Notes: generated by a model not told the origin, from the sequence alone. Counted from the first letter of the stretch, positions 1 through 12,639 are shown. The stretch is 64,000 bases of DNA from Aedes albopictus (GCF_035046485.1 NC_085137.1:41471155-41535154); one strand, 5' to 3'. Translations and numbers: made by a program.

Positions 1-371
1 TTGGATTACTACAACTGAAATGTTACGAAAAAAATTGTTTTTAATTTTTATTTTTATAGCTTTGACCGCCCTTATACCATTGTGCATTAAGCTTGTACAA
101 TTAATCCAATCTAAACTTGGTTTGGATAATTATATTAAAAAGAAGTCTTTCCTTTTACATTCCAGGTATGTATTTAACCCAAGATTACTCTATTTATCAA
201 ACCATATTATACTCTAGGTAAGTGATTTCAATTTTCCTGTATGTAATAAATCTTTAGGGCGACTTGACAACTACAAACTATTTCTATCGGGAAACAATAG
301 AGCATTTCCGGTTGAACGCACGAATCGCGTAGACGCGATCTTTCTCAATACAAATGAATTTTTGCTCATAA
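1..371. other. AT-rich non-coding stretch
   Basis: Nothing recognisable. A 65-codon open frame at the left edge is hydrophobic but matches no family I know, and it sits in AT-rich DNA where such frames arise by chance. Confidence 0.4.
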
Positions 372-990
372 ATCCGAAGTAATTCGCGAATAGGGCGTTA
401 CTGACAAAGCAATAACATTGCGAAAACAACAACCAAATTTTGCTGATACAATTTCAATTCCTATTTAAAACTAATTCAGAGTAATTCAACATGAACAAGC
501 TAAAATGACACAATTCTGACACATTTTCTTGATTTTTTTAATAAAACAGTACCAATTTGTTAATTTTTGCACTAAAAATTGCATTAAATTACGCCCGAAT
601 TGATGCCCGAGAATGCTAAATACGCCCAATACTATGTGCCTTCAATCGATATCAATTTTAGAATCGCCTTTCACTATTCGCCTTGTTTTTTTTTTATTTT
701 TACAGGATTTTGCCGTTTGCTTTCGCCGTGTTTACGTTGTGATTTCAGTTTCGCCTTTTACTTTCGTAAACAAAAACACCAGGAGTGGAAGACGTAATTC
801 TTGTTTTGTTTCGTGCGACACAGAATAGAATTACGCCTTCCACCCAACCCGTGATTTTCAATAGTTAGAAAAGTGATATCAAGGAAAGTTTGTGAGTATT
901 TAGTAGGAAAATCTAGCATCTTTTCACTCTTATAATCACTTAAATTGTGTACATTTTGTCAGTTACGACCTTTTCGCGAATTTCTCTAGA
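372..990 (+). mobile_element. MITE with about 28-bp terminal inverted repeats, copy 1
   Basis: The left end (about 380-407, AATTCGCGAATAGGGCGT then ACTGACAAA) is the near reverse complement of the right end (about 954-984). A second copy in the opposite orientation lies at about 34211-34840, and the two align along their whole length (shared blocks such as TTTCGCCGTGTTTACG-like and GATATCAAGGAAA-like strings). No transposase is encoded, so it is a non-autonomous element. The target duplication is not clear, so the superfamily is left open. Confidence 0.75.
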
Positions 991-1880
991 AATGAACTTA
1001 TATCTCAAAGTGTTTTTCCATGTTATTTGTTTTGCAATATTCTTCGACTTACATTTTAAAAGAGCGTATAAAAAATGTAATAATCTTCTCCAAAAAAGTA
1101 TAACTCGAACTGGTTTCAAGGTTTCACGATTTAAAAAAAAACTAAAAACTTTCAAAAAATCATAACTTTTGAACCAGTTGACCGATTTTAAACTTAGGTA
1201 TACATCTCTGACTTTTTTATTTGTTACGCCAAATTTCCGGAATTTTCTGATAAAAAAATATAAAACTAGGGTACCCCTTAGGTTCCGAGAACATAAAAAG
1301 CCCCTTAAACGCATTTTTCCTTGAAACTACAATTCAATAGCTTTCAAACAAATATAAAGTAGTTTAAAATCAGTGAACTGGTACAGAAGTTATAATTTTT
1401 GAAGAATTTTAGTTTTTAAAACGATAAAAATCAACCACCCTTTCTGAAAATTGGTCACCCCAATGACGAAATAAAAAAAAATGCGGGTGTTTTCGATGAA
1501 CTACAAACCCACCAAGTTTCACGATAATCGGAGTTGCAGTGTATCGTTCTTCTATGAGATGGCTGTACATAGAAGTGGCATACGGGAAACCACGCATAAC
1601 TCGCGAACGAAACGTCTAATGTTTGTTGTGTTCTGACAAAAACGCAGTAGGCAAGACAAAGTTAGCTAGGGTTAGCTAGTTTATTATAACTGGTAATTCT
1701 TTCTGGGCTGATTTTTTCAAAGTGTTATTATACAATTTTTTTTAACGTATTTCCGTAGTTTGACACCCGAAAACATAAAAATAGCAAAAGTTGGTGAAAG
1801 ATAATTTATCAGATGTGCTAGGTTAGCCAAATTGTCCATGCGTCATAATCCATCGACTATTTATTTATGAATTTATTCGG
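991..1880. other. AT-rich non-coding DNA
   Basis: No gene, RNA or clean inverted repeat was found. Phrases such as AACTTTTGAACCAGTTGACC look like dispersed-repeat sequence, but that impression cannot be tested from this window. Confidence 0.35.
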
Positions 1881-2340
1881 TTATTTACTTCGAAATTATT
1901 CGAAAATTTCTTTGAATATTTTTTTTTGACAATTCCTTTCGATATTTTTCCAAAAACTTGTTTGATAACATCTTCAGCTGATTTTTTTTTTGAATTGATT
2001 TGGCTTCTTTCGCCTGAAAATGTTTTCTTATTTTCTTTGGAAATTCTTTTGGCAATTTGTTTGAAAGAATCTTCGGCAAGTCGTGTGGAAATTTCTCACA
2101 GTTTTTTTTTACTTCTTCTGAAATTCCTTTGGCAATCTTTTGAAAATCAGCAATTCTTTATGTAATTTCATTACGAATTCCTTCAGCCATTCCGATTGCG
2201 AATTTATGAGTTTCTAAAGAAATTGTCTGAGAAATTTCCAAAAGAATGTCTGAAGGATCTTCAAAAAGAATGAAATTCTAACAGATATTCTCCATACATA
2301 TTTCCAAGGGTTATTTTAATAATGAAACAAGAATTTCAAC
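1880..2340. repeat. Degenerate 12-bp-type satellite patch (AATTCCTTYGG)
   Basis: Short words built on GAAATTCCTTTGGCAA and AATTTCTTTGAA recur every 11-13 bases with heavy divergence. It resembles the larger arrays at 4040-9860 and 22400-25995. Short open frames here on both strands are by-products of the periodic composition. Confidence 0.5.
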
Positions 2341-2438
2341 AATGAATTGCATACAACTTGTTGTCTTATATCAAAAGGAATAGACATGTACATTAGCGTG
2401 ATGTGATGTGAGGCGTCCGATTTGAATGTGGTCTTCGG

Positions 2439-2900
2439 CAAAGTTGTAGCTGATAGAGTCACTCTAGAGCAGTGCTGAAAATGTCATTTTGACATATCTA
2501 AATTCAACCACATGCAGCCCATTTTAGAAGCTCAACCTGGAAATATGGTATATGAAGAACTTGTGCGGGTAGACCAGTTCTACAGGAAAGTCACGGAAAA
2601 AGCGCTCTTTTTTAATATTTAAGGTAAATGTCATGAACTACTTTCGAAAAATGCCAATTGATATTCACCATGAATATCATTTGCATTTTCAGAAGGTAGT
2701 CCATGACATTTATCTTTAATATTCAAAAAAGAGCGCTTTTTCCGTAACTTTTTTGTAGAACTGGTCTAGCCGCACAAGTTCTTCAAATAGCAAATTTTGA
2801 GGTTGAGCTTCTAAATTGAGCTGGATGTGGTTGAATTTAGATATGATGAAATGACATTTTCAGCACTGCTCTAGAGCACTTAGGAAAATGCTACATCGTT
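2439..2900. mobile_element. Foldback element, arms about 220 bp, tiny spacer
   Basis: The left arm (2439-2668) is the reverse complement of the right arm (2674-2900) with modest divergence, meeting at GATATTCACCATGAATATC. Matching blocks include CTCTAGAGCAGTGCTG and its complement, and AAAAAGCGCTC and its complement. No coding capacity. Transcribed, it would form one long hairpin. Confidence 0.8.
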
Positions 2901-4030
2901 TTCCCATAGTAATTCTCATACAAACTTTGAAGGGATTGTGCACTCTCAATTTTCAACCAATTTAGCTCGAATTTTGGGAGGATCTGATTATGAATCGAAT
3001 AAGCGGTGTGAAACAAAAACGATTTTTTGTACCACCTTAATGTTCATCGATGGATCATAAATATATTGCAAGAATCTCAAACAAAATGGTGCTTGTTTCG
3101 GATTCATCTACCACGAAAAAAACCGTGAATCACAACCACCGCAGCATTTCATAAGTCGTAACTTCTCGAAGGTTGCCCAGCAACTCGTTCGCAAAAGGGT
3201 GTATAAAATTTATGGCGATTGGGTCCTAGCCTGGTGTCCGCTGGCCACTGTGTGGGCCACGCCACGGATGTAAAGATAAAAATGTATTGAAAATTTCACC
3301 TTGCCTCAAATGGGTCGTCGAGAGCCGAGAGGGAGGACGAGTCACGAGTCCTTAACCCACACTAAAGAGTAGCGTATGGCTGGCTAGTGCCGAGTGCGAT
3401 AAACGAGGCGGTTATGGAATTTCCGAATGAGTAGATTGCTGGCTGCGGAGTGCGCCTGCTATATGTGGGACGTGGTGGCGCAACAGCTTGCTGTAACGGT
3501 TATTTTTCCTCGAGAATTTCCGTTTTTATTTATATGGACGATGGTATGGCGCGCCCCATTCTCGGTTGGTCAGCTGGTTGCAGCATAAATAAATGTAATC
3601 CATACAGGGCAGGGTTAACAGCAGGGTGGAGATGGTGGCGAGGGTGTGGCATGTCGGTGTGTAATTTTAGCTGAGCCTGACCTTGAACTTTCATGGACTC
3701 GTGAGCTATATTGTTAAATGGAGTGGGATGCAAATCACGAATAGTTATACGTTTTTTTTTGTTTAAGGGAGTGCAAGAAACCGTCTTTCTGAAGGGGAGC
3801 AATTGATTCCGTTATTTAAATTGTGCGATTAATATCATAACCTGTCGAGCACCCGACACTTAAGAAGTCTGTAAGTCGCAGACGAAAAAGGTCTATCTGT
3901 TCGAAGATAAGCAAAGTAGTGAAATTAAAAGGAATTTGCTCGTCATTTTCTAGTTTTTCTTTTGCAAAGTAAAGTAATAGTGAAGTGTTTTTTTTTTATT
4001 TTAACTAGTGATTCAAGTGAAAAGATTATA
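2901..4030. other. Stretch without recognisable features
   Basis: Mixed-composition, single-copy-looking DNA, relatively GC-rich from 3230 to 3700. No repeats, RNA genes or convincing coding frames seen. Open frames near 3450-3800 overlap on both strands and show no family signature. It could be intron or intergenic DNA of a host gene. Confidence 0.4.
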
Positions 4031-4039
4031 TTAAAAGTT

Positions 4040-6895
4040 CCAAAGTGAGTGTAGAATTTTCCATGGGCGTATCCAGAGAGAGGCAGGGGTTTCTCCAGGA
4101 ATTTCTCCTTCGTGAATTCATTCATGGGCATTTTGCAGGATTCCAATTGTTTTTTTTTTCCAAGAAATGGAATTCAAGAATTCCTCTCACGATTCCTTCA
4201 GAAATTTAAACAGATACTTTTCAAGTATGCAATCTGGAATAACTCGAAGTATTTCAGCAGAAATATCTTCCAGAAACCCTTTCAGAATGTGTTACCAGAG
4301 ATTATCTAAAAATTAATCCAGAAATTCCTTAAAACATTGTACAAAACATTCGCTTGGGAGTCCATACAAAGATTCCATCAATAATTCGTCCAGAAATTAT
4401 TGCAAACATGGATTCCTTCATATTGTTTTCTAGGTATTCCTATAGAAATTCTTTCAGGATTTTTTTAAGAAAGCTTTCCTGGGATTTCCTAAGGAATTCC
4501 TCATGGGATTTCATCAGGAATTTCTCCAGGTTTTCCTCCAAGAATTCCTCCAGAGAATTTCTTTTGTGTTTCTTTCAGGAACAACTCCAGGGATTTTTTT
4601 TTTCATAAATTCCTCCAAGGATTCCCCCAGGAACTTTTTTAAGAATTCCTTCAGGAATTCATTTTGAAATTCTTTCAGGAACTCCTCCAGGAATTGAGAC
4701 TGTAATTCCTCCAGGAAATGTATAGGGATTCCCTTAGGAATTCCCCTTGGTATTGCTTCCGGGATTCCTTCTGGGGTTTCTTCAGACCACAGAGATTCCT
4801 CAAGGAGTTCCTCCACGAACTCTTCTTAGGATTCCTTCAGGATTTTTTCAGGAATTCTTCTAGGGATTCCTCTGGGAATTGCTGCAGGGATTCCTCTAAA
4901 AATTTCTCCAGGCATTCCTTCAGAAATGCCTCTCGTGTTTCCTCTAGGAATTCCTCCATAAATTCCTCCAGGAATTCTTCTAAAGATTAATGCGGGAATC
5001 TCTACAGGCATTCCTCTAGGAATTCCTCCAAGGCTTCATTTGGGAATTCCTTGCGTGATACTTTCCAGAACAACTTATTTTAAAAATTCCTTTTATTAAT
5101 ACAACTTATTTTAAAAATTCTTCCAAAAATTCCTCTGGAAATATCCTTTAGGGATCCCTGCAAGAATTCCTCCAGTATTTCCTCCATACATTCCTTCAGG
5201 GCGTCCTCTAGGCATTCCTTCTTCAAGGGATTTCTCCTAGGATTTTCCCATAGACTCTAGGATTCCTCCAGGAATTCCTCTAAAAATTTCTCCAGGAATT
5301 ACTTCAGGGATTTCACCAGAAATTCTCCTAGGCATTTTTCCAGGAATTTCTCCAAGCATTCTTCCAGGGATTCCTGCTTGGATTCTTTCTGAATTTCTCC
5401 AGGAATTCTTTCAGCGATTCCTCCAGGAATCCCTCCAAATATTCCTCCAGATATTCTTCCAGGAATTGCTTCAGAAACTCCTCCAGGAATTTCTTCAGGA
5501 ATTCCCCAAGAGTTCTTCCTGGAGGTTCTCCTGGGATTTCGTTGGGAATTTTTCCTGGGATTCCTTCGAGAATTCATGCAGGCATTCCTCCAGGATTTCA
5601 TCCAGGAATTTCAACAGGGTCTCCTCGATTGTTTCAAGAAACTACCCCAGGAATTTCTTCAGGGATTCCTTCAGGAATTTCACCAGGAACTGGTCTAGCA
5701 ATTCCTTCATGAATTCTGTCAGCTATTGAACCAGGAATTTCTCCAAGAAATCCTTCAGGGATTCCTTCATAAATTCTTCCAGGATTTTCTCTAGGAATAC
5801 CTTCTGGATTTTTTCCAAGGGTTCTTCCAGGAATTCTTCCAGATTATCCTCCAGGAATTGCTGCAGGGACTACTCCAGGAATTCCACCTGCAATTCCGCT
5901 AAGCATTCCTCCAGTAACTTCTTCAGGGATTCCTCCACGAATTTCTCCGAGGATTCCCCCAAGGGTTCCTTCAAGAATTTCTCCTGAAATTCCTCAAGAA
6001 ATGCTTCCAAGAATTTCTCAAAAAAAATTTAAGAAATTTCTCCCAGACTTCCTCTAGAGATTCCTCTAAAAATTTATCCAGTAATTGTTTCAAGAACTCC
6101 TCTTGAGATTCCTCCAGGAATTCCTTCAGAGCTTCTACCAGCAATTCCCACAGGAATACCTCCAGACATTCCTCCAGGGTTTTATCCAAAAAATTCTGCA
6201 GGAACTGCCCCAGGAAATTCTCCAGGCATTACCCCAGGAATTCTTTAAGGAATTTCTCCAGAAATTGTTCGTGGACATCCTTCAGAAATTATGTCAGCAA
6301 TTTCTAAAGGAAACACTCTAGGGATTTCTTAAGAAATTCTTCAAGGAAATTCTCCAGGAATTCCTTCAGGAATTTCTCAATGATTCCTTCAGGCATTTCT
6401 TTATGAATTCCTCCAGGCATTCCACCAGAGATGCCTCCAGAAATTGCATCAGGTATTCCTGCAGAGATTTCTCCACAAATTTCCACAAGGAATCCCCCAA
6501 GGTATCCTGGGGGAATTCCTTCGAGGATTTCTCCTGGAATTACTTCAAAAAATCCTCTAGAAATTCCTCCTGGAATTTTTCGAGGGATTTTTTCAGAAAT
6601 AGAAAAATAATAAAAATAGGAATCTCCCCGAATTCCTCTAGAGTTTTCTCCAGAAATTCATCCAGTAATTCTAGAATTCCTTCTGGGATTCCTCCGGCAA
6701 TTCTCACAGGAATACTACTAGGAATTCCATGTAGACATTCATCCAGGAATTTCTCCAGGATCTCCTCCGGGTATTACCCCAGGATTTTTTTAAGGAATTT
6801 CTCTAGGAAATTCTCCAGGAGTTGCTTCTGAACATTCTTCTCCAAGAATACCTTCAGGAATTTTTCAGATATTCCTTCAGGCATTCCTCCATGGA
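4040..6895 (+). repeat. Degenerate 12-bp satellite, TTCCTCCAGGAA type
   Basis: About 2.9 kb built from variants of a 12-bp word of the form GGAATTCCTCCA / GGATTTCTTCAG, with many GAATTC cores. Most units point the same way (CT-rich on the plus strand). Divergence is high, so it is old or relaxed. Many frames on both strands stay open because the unit length is a multiple of three, giving predicted peptides such as FLQEFLQEFLQ. These are composition effects, not genes. The array continues beyond the insertion at 6907-8234. Confidence 0.85.
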
Positions 6896-6906
6896 TCTTA
6901 TTAATA

Positions 6907-8234
6907 GAGTAATGCGGGGCAAAAGTTCGCACCTAACAGACTTCACAAAATAACTAATACACGAAAAGAAAACAATATAATTTTTCTTCGTTAAACGGGT
7001 CCCTATCATGTTGCCTTCAAAATGTAGTACTTGATTTTTTCGCGTTCCTTTTGTAGTTTTAGTAATACAATTTTTAAAACAAGTACTCCAATGCGAACTT
7101 TTGCCCCATAGTGGGGGCAAAAGTTCGCATTATGCGGGGCAAAAGTTCGCACCTTGTACAGGGTAGTTTATTGGTGTGATGTTCATTTATTCCGTGTTAA
7201 TTCATGTTCGTCTTTTCACTCTAGCCATGAAATCTGTTTCTTTCTGTTCTTAGCATTACGGCCCAACTGGAATACGACCTGGTGTTCAGCTTATGTATAG
7301 AATGTGTTTTATGAAGACTTCCACAACTATTAACTAAGAGCTTTCCTTTCCAGCGTTACTGAAGTTGTCAAAATACATTGTGAGGTAATCATAGAGATAC
7401 GTGTTGAACAAAATACATGAAAAAAAAACAAATATGCAGCAAAACTGTCGAACGGGACCGTAATCGAATCTTATCCCCGTCAGTATGACGATGAGTTATA
7501 GCTGTCAATTTACAAACTAAGCTATGAAAGACCCCAGTAAAGTAGATGAACATAAGAACTTCAGAAACATACGAAAAGACACGACCAGGATGACTAAGAA
7601 AATGTTTTAAAATGTTTTTTGGACATTTTCCATTTCTTGATTTAAATGATTGAACATAATGTTTACCTAACAATGGAGCTTCTTACAAAATTAAGTTCAA
7701 GCCCTCTGCCGGAACGATTTCAAGGTGCATACTACACATATTATACATATATAGTAGAATCTATACGAAATCATCATTGCTTCAAAGATTCTGTAATAAT
7801 ATTGATGTACTAGATTCAGAAATCTAGTGCGAACTTTTGCCCCACAGCTACTGCGAACTTTTGCCCCACTGTCGAGGTTTTAACAATGTCCCTTTCTGTA
7901 AGAAGCACTAGTAGTATATTGTGTATTCGAGTGCACCTCTCGAACTACTATGGAATAACGATTCTCCGACATCAAGAGATTATGAGATTCTTCTTCTTCC
8001 TGTTAAAACAAATTCTTATTCCAAAAGGTCCAAAAATTCTATCAAATAACCTAGAAACACATTTTTTCGCATAACTCTGCCAAACCATAACGAAATCATT
8101 CCAATTTTTATTGACGAGTAACTGACCTGATTATGTGTCGAACCTATACAGATTTGCTTGGGTTCTTAACTCGTGCTCAGAAAAAGACCCACTGCGAACT
8201 TTTGCCCCGTGCGAACTTTTGCCCCGCATTACTC
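6907..8234. mobile_element. 1.33-kb TA-flanked DNA element with reiterated terminal motif
   Basis: Perfect 26-bp terminal inverted repeats (6907-6932 and 8209-8234, starting GAGTAATGCGGGGCAAAAG) are bordered by TA on both sides, which fits a Tc1/mariner-like target preference. The core motif GCGAACTTTTGCCCC or its complement occurs eight times: at the two ends, again beside the right end (8193), and in inner clusters at about 7091, 7112, 7133, 7829 and 7851. No transposase is encoded, so it is non-autonomous. It interrupts the 12-bp satellite, which resumes directly after it. Confidence 0.85.
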
Positions 8235-8236
8235 TA

Positions 8237-9860
8237 CAAATAAAAAAAATCCTCCAGGGATCACTCCATGAATTTCTCCAGGGATTTTCCCAAAAATTAC
8301 TCCAGGAAACCCGTCGAAGATTCCTCCAAGAAATCCTCCAGAAATTCCTCCAAGGATTTTCCAAGAAATCCTCCTGGAATTTCTCTAGACATTTTTTTTT
8401 TCAGAAAGTTCTCCAGGAATTCTTCCAAAGATTGCTCCATGAATTCATCCAGCCATTCCTCCAGGAATTTCTCCAAGAATTTCTTCAGGAATTCATGCTG
8501 GGTCTCATCCAAGAATTCCTCCTGGAAATCCTCCAGAAATTCCTCCAAGAGTTCTTCCAGGAAATCCTCCTGGAATTTCTCAAGAGATTTTTTCTTGGCA
8601 TAATCCTCCAGAAATATCTCCAAGAGTGCTTACAGGAAACCCTCCTGGAAATTCTCAAGAGATTTTTTCAGAAACTTTTCCAGGGATTGCTCCAAGAAAT
8701 CACCCAGGCATTTCTCCAGGAATTTCTCCAGAAATTCATGCTGGGTCTCATCCAAGAATTCCTCCTGGAAATCCTGCAGAAATTCCTTCAAGAGTTCTTC
8801 CAGGAAATCCTCCTGGAATTTCTCAAGTAATTTTTTCTTGGCATAATCCTCCAGAAATATCTCCAAGAGTGCTTACAGGAAACCCCCCTTTAAATTCTCA
8901 AGAGATTTTTTCAGAAACTTTTCCAGGGATTGCTCCAAGAACTCACCCAGGCATTTCTCCAGGAATTTCTCCAAGAATTTCTCCAGAAATTCCTGCTGGG
9001 TCTCATCCAAGAATTCCTCCAGGAATTCGTCCTGGAAATCCTCCAGAAATATCTCCAAGAGTTCTTACAGGAAACCCTATTGGAATTTCTCAAGAGATTT
9101 TTTCAGAAATTTCTCCAGGAAGTCCTCCAGGAATTCTTCCAGGTATTGTTCAATTGCTGCTGGGCCTCATCCAAGAATTCCTTCAGGTATTCCTTCAGGA
9201 TTCTTTTTAGATATTTTTCCAGGAATTCCTTCAGGGATTTCTCCAAGAATGCCTCCAAGGATTTCTTCAGAAATTTCTCTAAGATTTCCTCTAGGAATTC
9301 CTCAAGAGATTTCTTCAAATATTTTTCTAGCGAATTCCACCAAAGAATCCTCCAGAAATTTATCTAGGATTTCTTCTAGGAATTCCTTAAGAGATTTTTA
9401 CGGAAATTTCTCTAGGGATTCCTCCCTGAATTTATCCAGGAATTCCTCCAGGTATACTTACAAAAATTGCTCCAGATATTCCTCCCGGAATTCCTATACG
9501 GTTTCCTCTATGCATTACTGTAGGAATTCTTCCAGGGATTCATCCAAGTGTTTCTTCAGGGATTTAGCTAAGAAGTCTTTTAGGGATTGCTTCAGGAAAT
9601 CTTCAAATGATTTCTTCAGAAATTCTTCTCAGGTTCTCTTCAAAAATTCATTCAGGAGTTCCTTCATAAATTTCAGGCATATACCAAAGAATTTTTCCAG
9701 GATTACCTGATGATTTTTATTTTTTTGAATTACTTCAAGAATTTCTGAAGGATAATTTAGGATGATTTTACTTTCAAGAATCCCTTCAGCAGTTTCTTCA
9801 TAAATTTACTCAGGGAATCCATTAGGAATTTTTGCAATAAGCGAGACAATTAGTCCTCCA
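8237..9860 (+). repeat. 12-bp satellite continued, with about 246-bp higher-order unit
   Basis: Same satellite as 4040-6895. Within 8490-9180 a longer unit is visible: the phrase TGCTGGGTCTCATCCAAG returns at about 8490, 8736, 8990 and (variant) 9157, and CTTGGCATAATCCTCC at about 8596 and 8840. The higher-order copies are much more alike than the 12-bp words inside them, so they are younger. A 231-codon plus frame (8135-8830) and minus frames are open here only because the repeat is periodic. Confidence 0.8.
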
Positions 9861-10019
9861 GGGATTCTTCCAAGCCACACATGCCGGTGAACGGATCATA
9901 TATAAAACTGAACCAAATTTATTTTATGCGACCCATTAAATTGCGACGATTTTTGTAAACTTTAGAATGGTTGCCGAATTTTATGCGGAAGTCATCAATG
10001 GAAACCACAAAACCACGAT
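9861..10019. other. Short spacer between satellites
   Basis: AT-rich DNA with no recognised feature between the 12-bp satellite and the 140-bp satellite. Confidence 0.35.
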
Positions 10020-10217
10020 ATCGGCCAATATTTGGCGACCTAAAATCCAAGATGGCGGCCCACAAATAGAAGAGGCGGCTGTTTTAAGGAGTTTAAGGCT
10101 CTAGTCCAAAACATGCAATATGGGTATACTTGGTATGGAGAAGATGTCCGGAGTCCAGAATGCGAACCAGAATATTCAAGATGGCGGCTGTTTTTAGGAG
10201 TTTTAGGTATAGAGATG

Positions 10218-10493
10218 GGGGCCCATATAGCCGAGGCGGTAAACGCACGGGTATTCAGCATGACCATGCTGAGGGTGACGGGTTCGATTCCTGGTCGGTT
10301 CAGGATCTTTTCGTAAAGGAAATTTCCTTGATTTCCTTGAGCATAGAGTATCTTCGTGCCTGCCACACGATATACACATGCAAAATGGTCATTGGCAGAG
10401 GAAGCTCTCAGTTAATAACTGTGGAAGTGCTCATAGCTGAGAAGCAGGCTTTGTCCCAGTGAGGACATTACGCCAAGAAGAAGAAGAAGAAGA
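10218..10493 (+). mobile_element. SINE, Feilai-like, tRNA-derived head
   Basis: 276 bp bounded by a perfect 13-bp target duplication AGGTATAGAGATG (10205-10217 and 10494-10506). The head has a Pol III A box (TAGCCGAGGCGGTAAACGCA) and B box (GGGTTCGATTCCTGG). The body holds TAATAACTGTGGAAGTGCT, and the 3' end is (AAG)n. This matches what is known of Aedes Feilai SINEs, which carry tRNA-related promoters. A SINE encodes no protein and depends on LINE enzymes. The intact duplication suggests a recent insertion. Confidence 0.88.
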
Positions 10494-10583
10494 AGGTATA
10501 GAGATGCTCGGAGTCCAAAAATTACTACCAGAATATGTAGGATGGTTCTTAAACCATGCAATATGGCATGGAGAAGGTGTCCG

Positions 10584-11700
10584 CCCAAGTAACAATTTTA
10601 ATTTTATCAAAGTTTTTTAGCGATTCAAAAATCCTAAACATAAAACCATTGATGCCGACTTGAAAATGCTCTCGAGTTCTTGTATGCCTCAATAAGCCCA
10701 CGTTCTGGCTAGTTGGCCCAGTCTTATTAGGGTCTACAGGACTTCGTATGCAAACCGGCTTAGGATTTCGGGTTGTATCATAGTTTTATCAATCTTCTAA
10801 ATAAAACCATCTTCTGACTTGTCAAATAATTGTTTTGATTATTTTTCACTCTCAATGTTCGATCGTCAGAATAAATTATGCTTGGTTGTTTATCCAACCA
10901 TCAATTGGAAAGATGCAGATATGGAATTCAGATTTGTTTTCCTATTAAATACGTGTCAGGAGACATGCCGCGGAAAATTTGTGGTGAATGTGACTGTGAT
11001 AATGACAAAAACTAAGTGCGCCACACAAACTATGCATAATTTGGAAGTTAAATGCATTTAATTTACTCGGTGGAATTGGATGCAAAAAAGGTTTTTTCAA
11101 CACAGCGGAGTTTAAAAGACATTATGTAATTTTTCTGACAAAAGAAAATGACGGAAACGTGTTGTATGGTTTAATTTGATCTTAAGCTGTACGTGAAATC
11201 ATAATAATTTTTTCTGGATTTACATGAATTATCCCGGCTAGGCGACATATTTTTCTGATAAAACTCTGTGTTCCTGATGATTCCTCCAATATGGTTAACC
11301 CTCCTGAGGTAGTCATAACTGAGCTCATGATAGAACTAGCGGTTTTATCTCAGCATTTTTTTGGTTTATGTTACGGCCACGAAATCTTTTGTTGGTTTTA
11401 TGCATTGCCTCACAGTTTTGTGTATTTGTTTACAAAAAAATCTCTCCGACAACAACCGCAAATGCAAGTTTTATTGAAATGGTATATAATAAGTGATAAA
11501 ACCAATTCATGTCTACTTACAAGTCTTTAATTAAAGATGTTTATAGCAGAAGTTATATGATAGTTTTATGGAACGCCAAAGGTTCAAAGTAAAAAACTAC
11601 CACATAAAACTTATTTAGAACAACTAGCTTTTTGACATGCTCGTATAAAACCAGGATAAAACATGAATAAACCTTCAAGGCATGCTGATTGTTACTTGGG
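10584..11700. mobile_element. 1.1-kb inverted-repeat element rich in ATAAAAC motifs
   Basis: The ends are CCCAAGTAACAAT (10584) and its complement (ending 11700), with CCG outside the left end and CGG outside the right. It splits a satellite unit cleanly: the unit phrase GTGTCCGGAGACCAG is divided between the two flanks, leaving at most a 2-3 bp duplication. Inside, ATAAAAC or GTTTTAT occurs about a dozen times in both orientations. No transposase is recognised. The superfamily is uncertain. Confidence 0.75.
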
Positions 11701-12639
11701 CGGAGACCAGAAGGAGGACCAAAATATACAAGATGACGGCCCAAAATTCCGAATGGTGGTTGTTTTAAGTAAGCAAGCTCTTAAGCCATGCAATATGGGT
11801 ATATATGGTATGGAGAAGATGTCCAGGGTCCAGAAATGGTTACCAGAATATCCAAGAAGGCGGCCCAAAATCCAAGATGGCGGCTAAAAATTCAAGATGG
11901 CAGCTATTTTAAGGAGTTTTTAGTTCTAAAACCATGCGGTATGGGTAGATTAGGCATAGAGAAGATGTCCGGTCCGGAGTCCAAAAATGGCGTCCAGAAT
12001 ATACAAGATGGTGGCCATAAATTCAAGATGGCAGCAGTTCAAGTAGTTTTAGTTTCTATGACCATGCAATATGGGTATATTTGGTATGGTCCAGGGTTCA
12101 GAATTGATAAGCAGAATATTCAAGATGGCGGTTCAAAACCAAAGAAGGCAGCCTACAATTCGAAATGACAGCTATTTTATGGAGTTTTGGGTTCAAAACC
12201 CATGCAATGTGGGTATGTTTTGTAGGGAAAAAATGTGCGGAGTTCAAATATGGCGACCAAAATATCTAAGATGGCGACCCAAAACTCAAAATGGCAGCTG
12301 TAATAAACAGTTTTAGCCTTTGAAACCATGCATTTTGTGTATATTTGGTATGGAGAATATGTCCAGAGTTCAAAAATGGCGACCATAATTTCCAAGAATA
12401 CGACCCAAAATCCAAGATGGTGGTTCAAAATTAAAGATGTCTGTTGTATTAAAGAGTTTTAGCCTCTAAAACCATGCAATTTAGGTATATTTGGTAAGAG
12501 GAAGATGTCCCAAGTTCAAAAATGGTGCAAGATGGCAGCTAACAGATGGAAGCTGACTTAAGGAGTTTTAGGTTTTAAAATCATGCAATATGGGTATATT
12601 TGGCATGAAGACCAATATATCCAAATGCATATGGACAAA

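Noticed and set aside
7440..7540. tRNA-like boxes on the minus strand (AGCTTAGTTTG and AAGATTCGATTAC)
   Set aside because: The A-box and B-box matches are weak and no cloverleaf could be drawn; it may be a decayed SINE but is not supported.
8135..8830. 231-codon plus frame encoding FLQEFLQ repeats
   Set aside because: Begins in the inserted element and runs through satellite; the minus strand is equally open. Periodic composition explains it.
4040..9860. CRISPR-like periodic repeats
   Set aside because: The unit is about 12 bp, degenerate, with no unique spacers of constant size, and the genome is eukaryotic.
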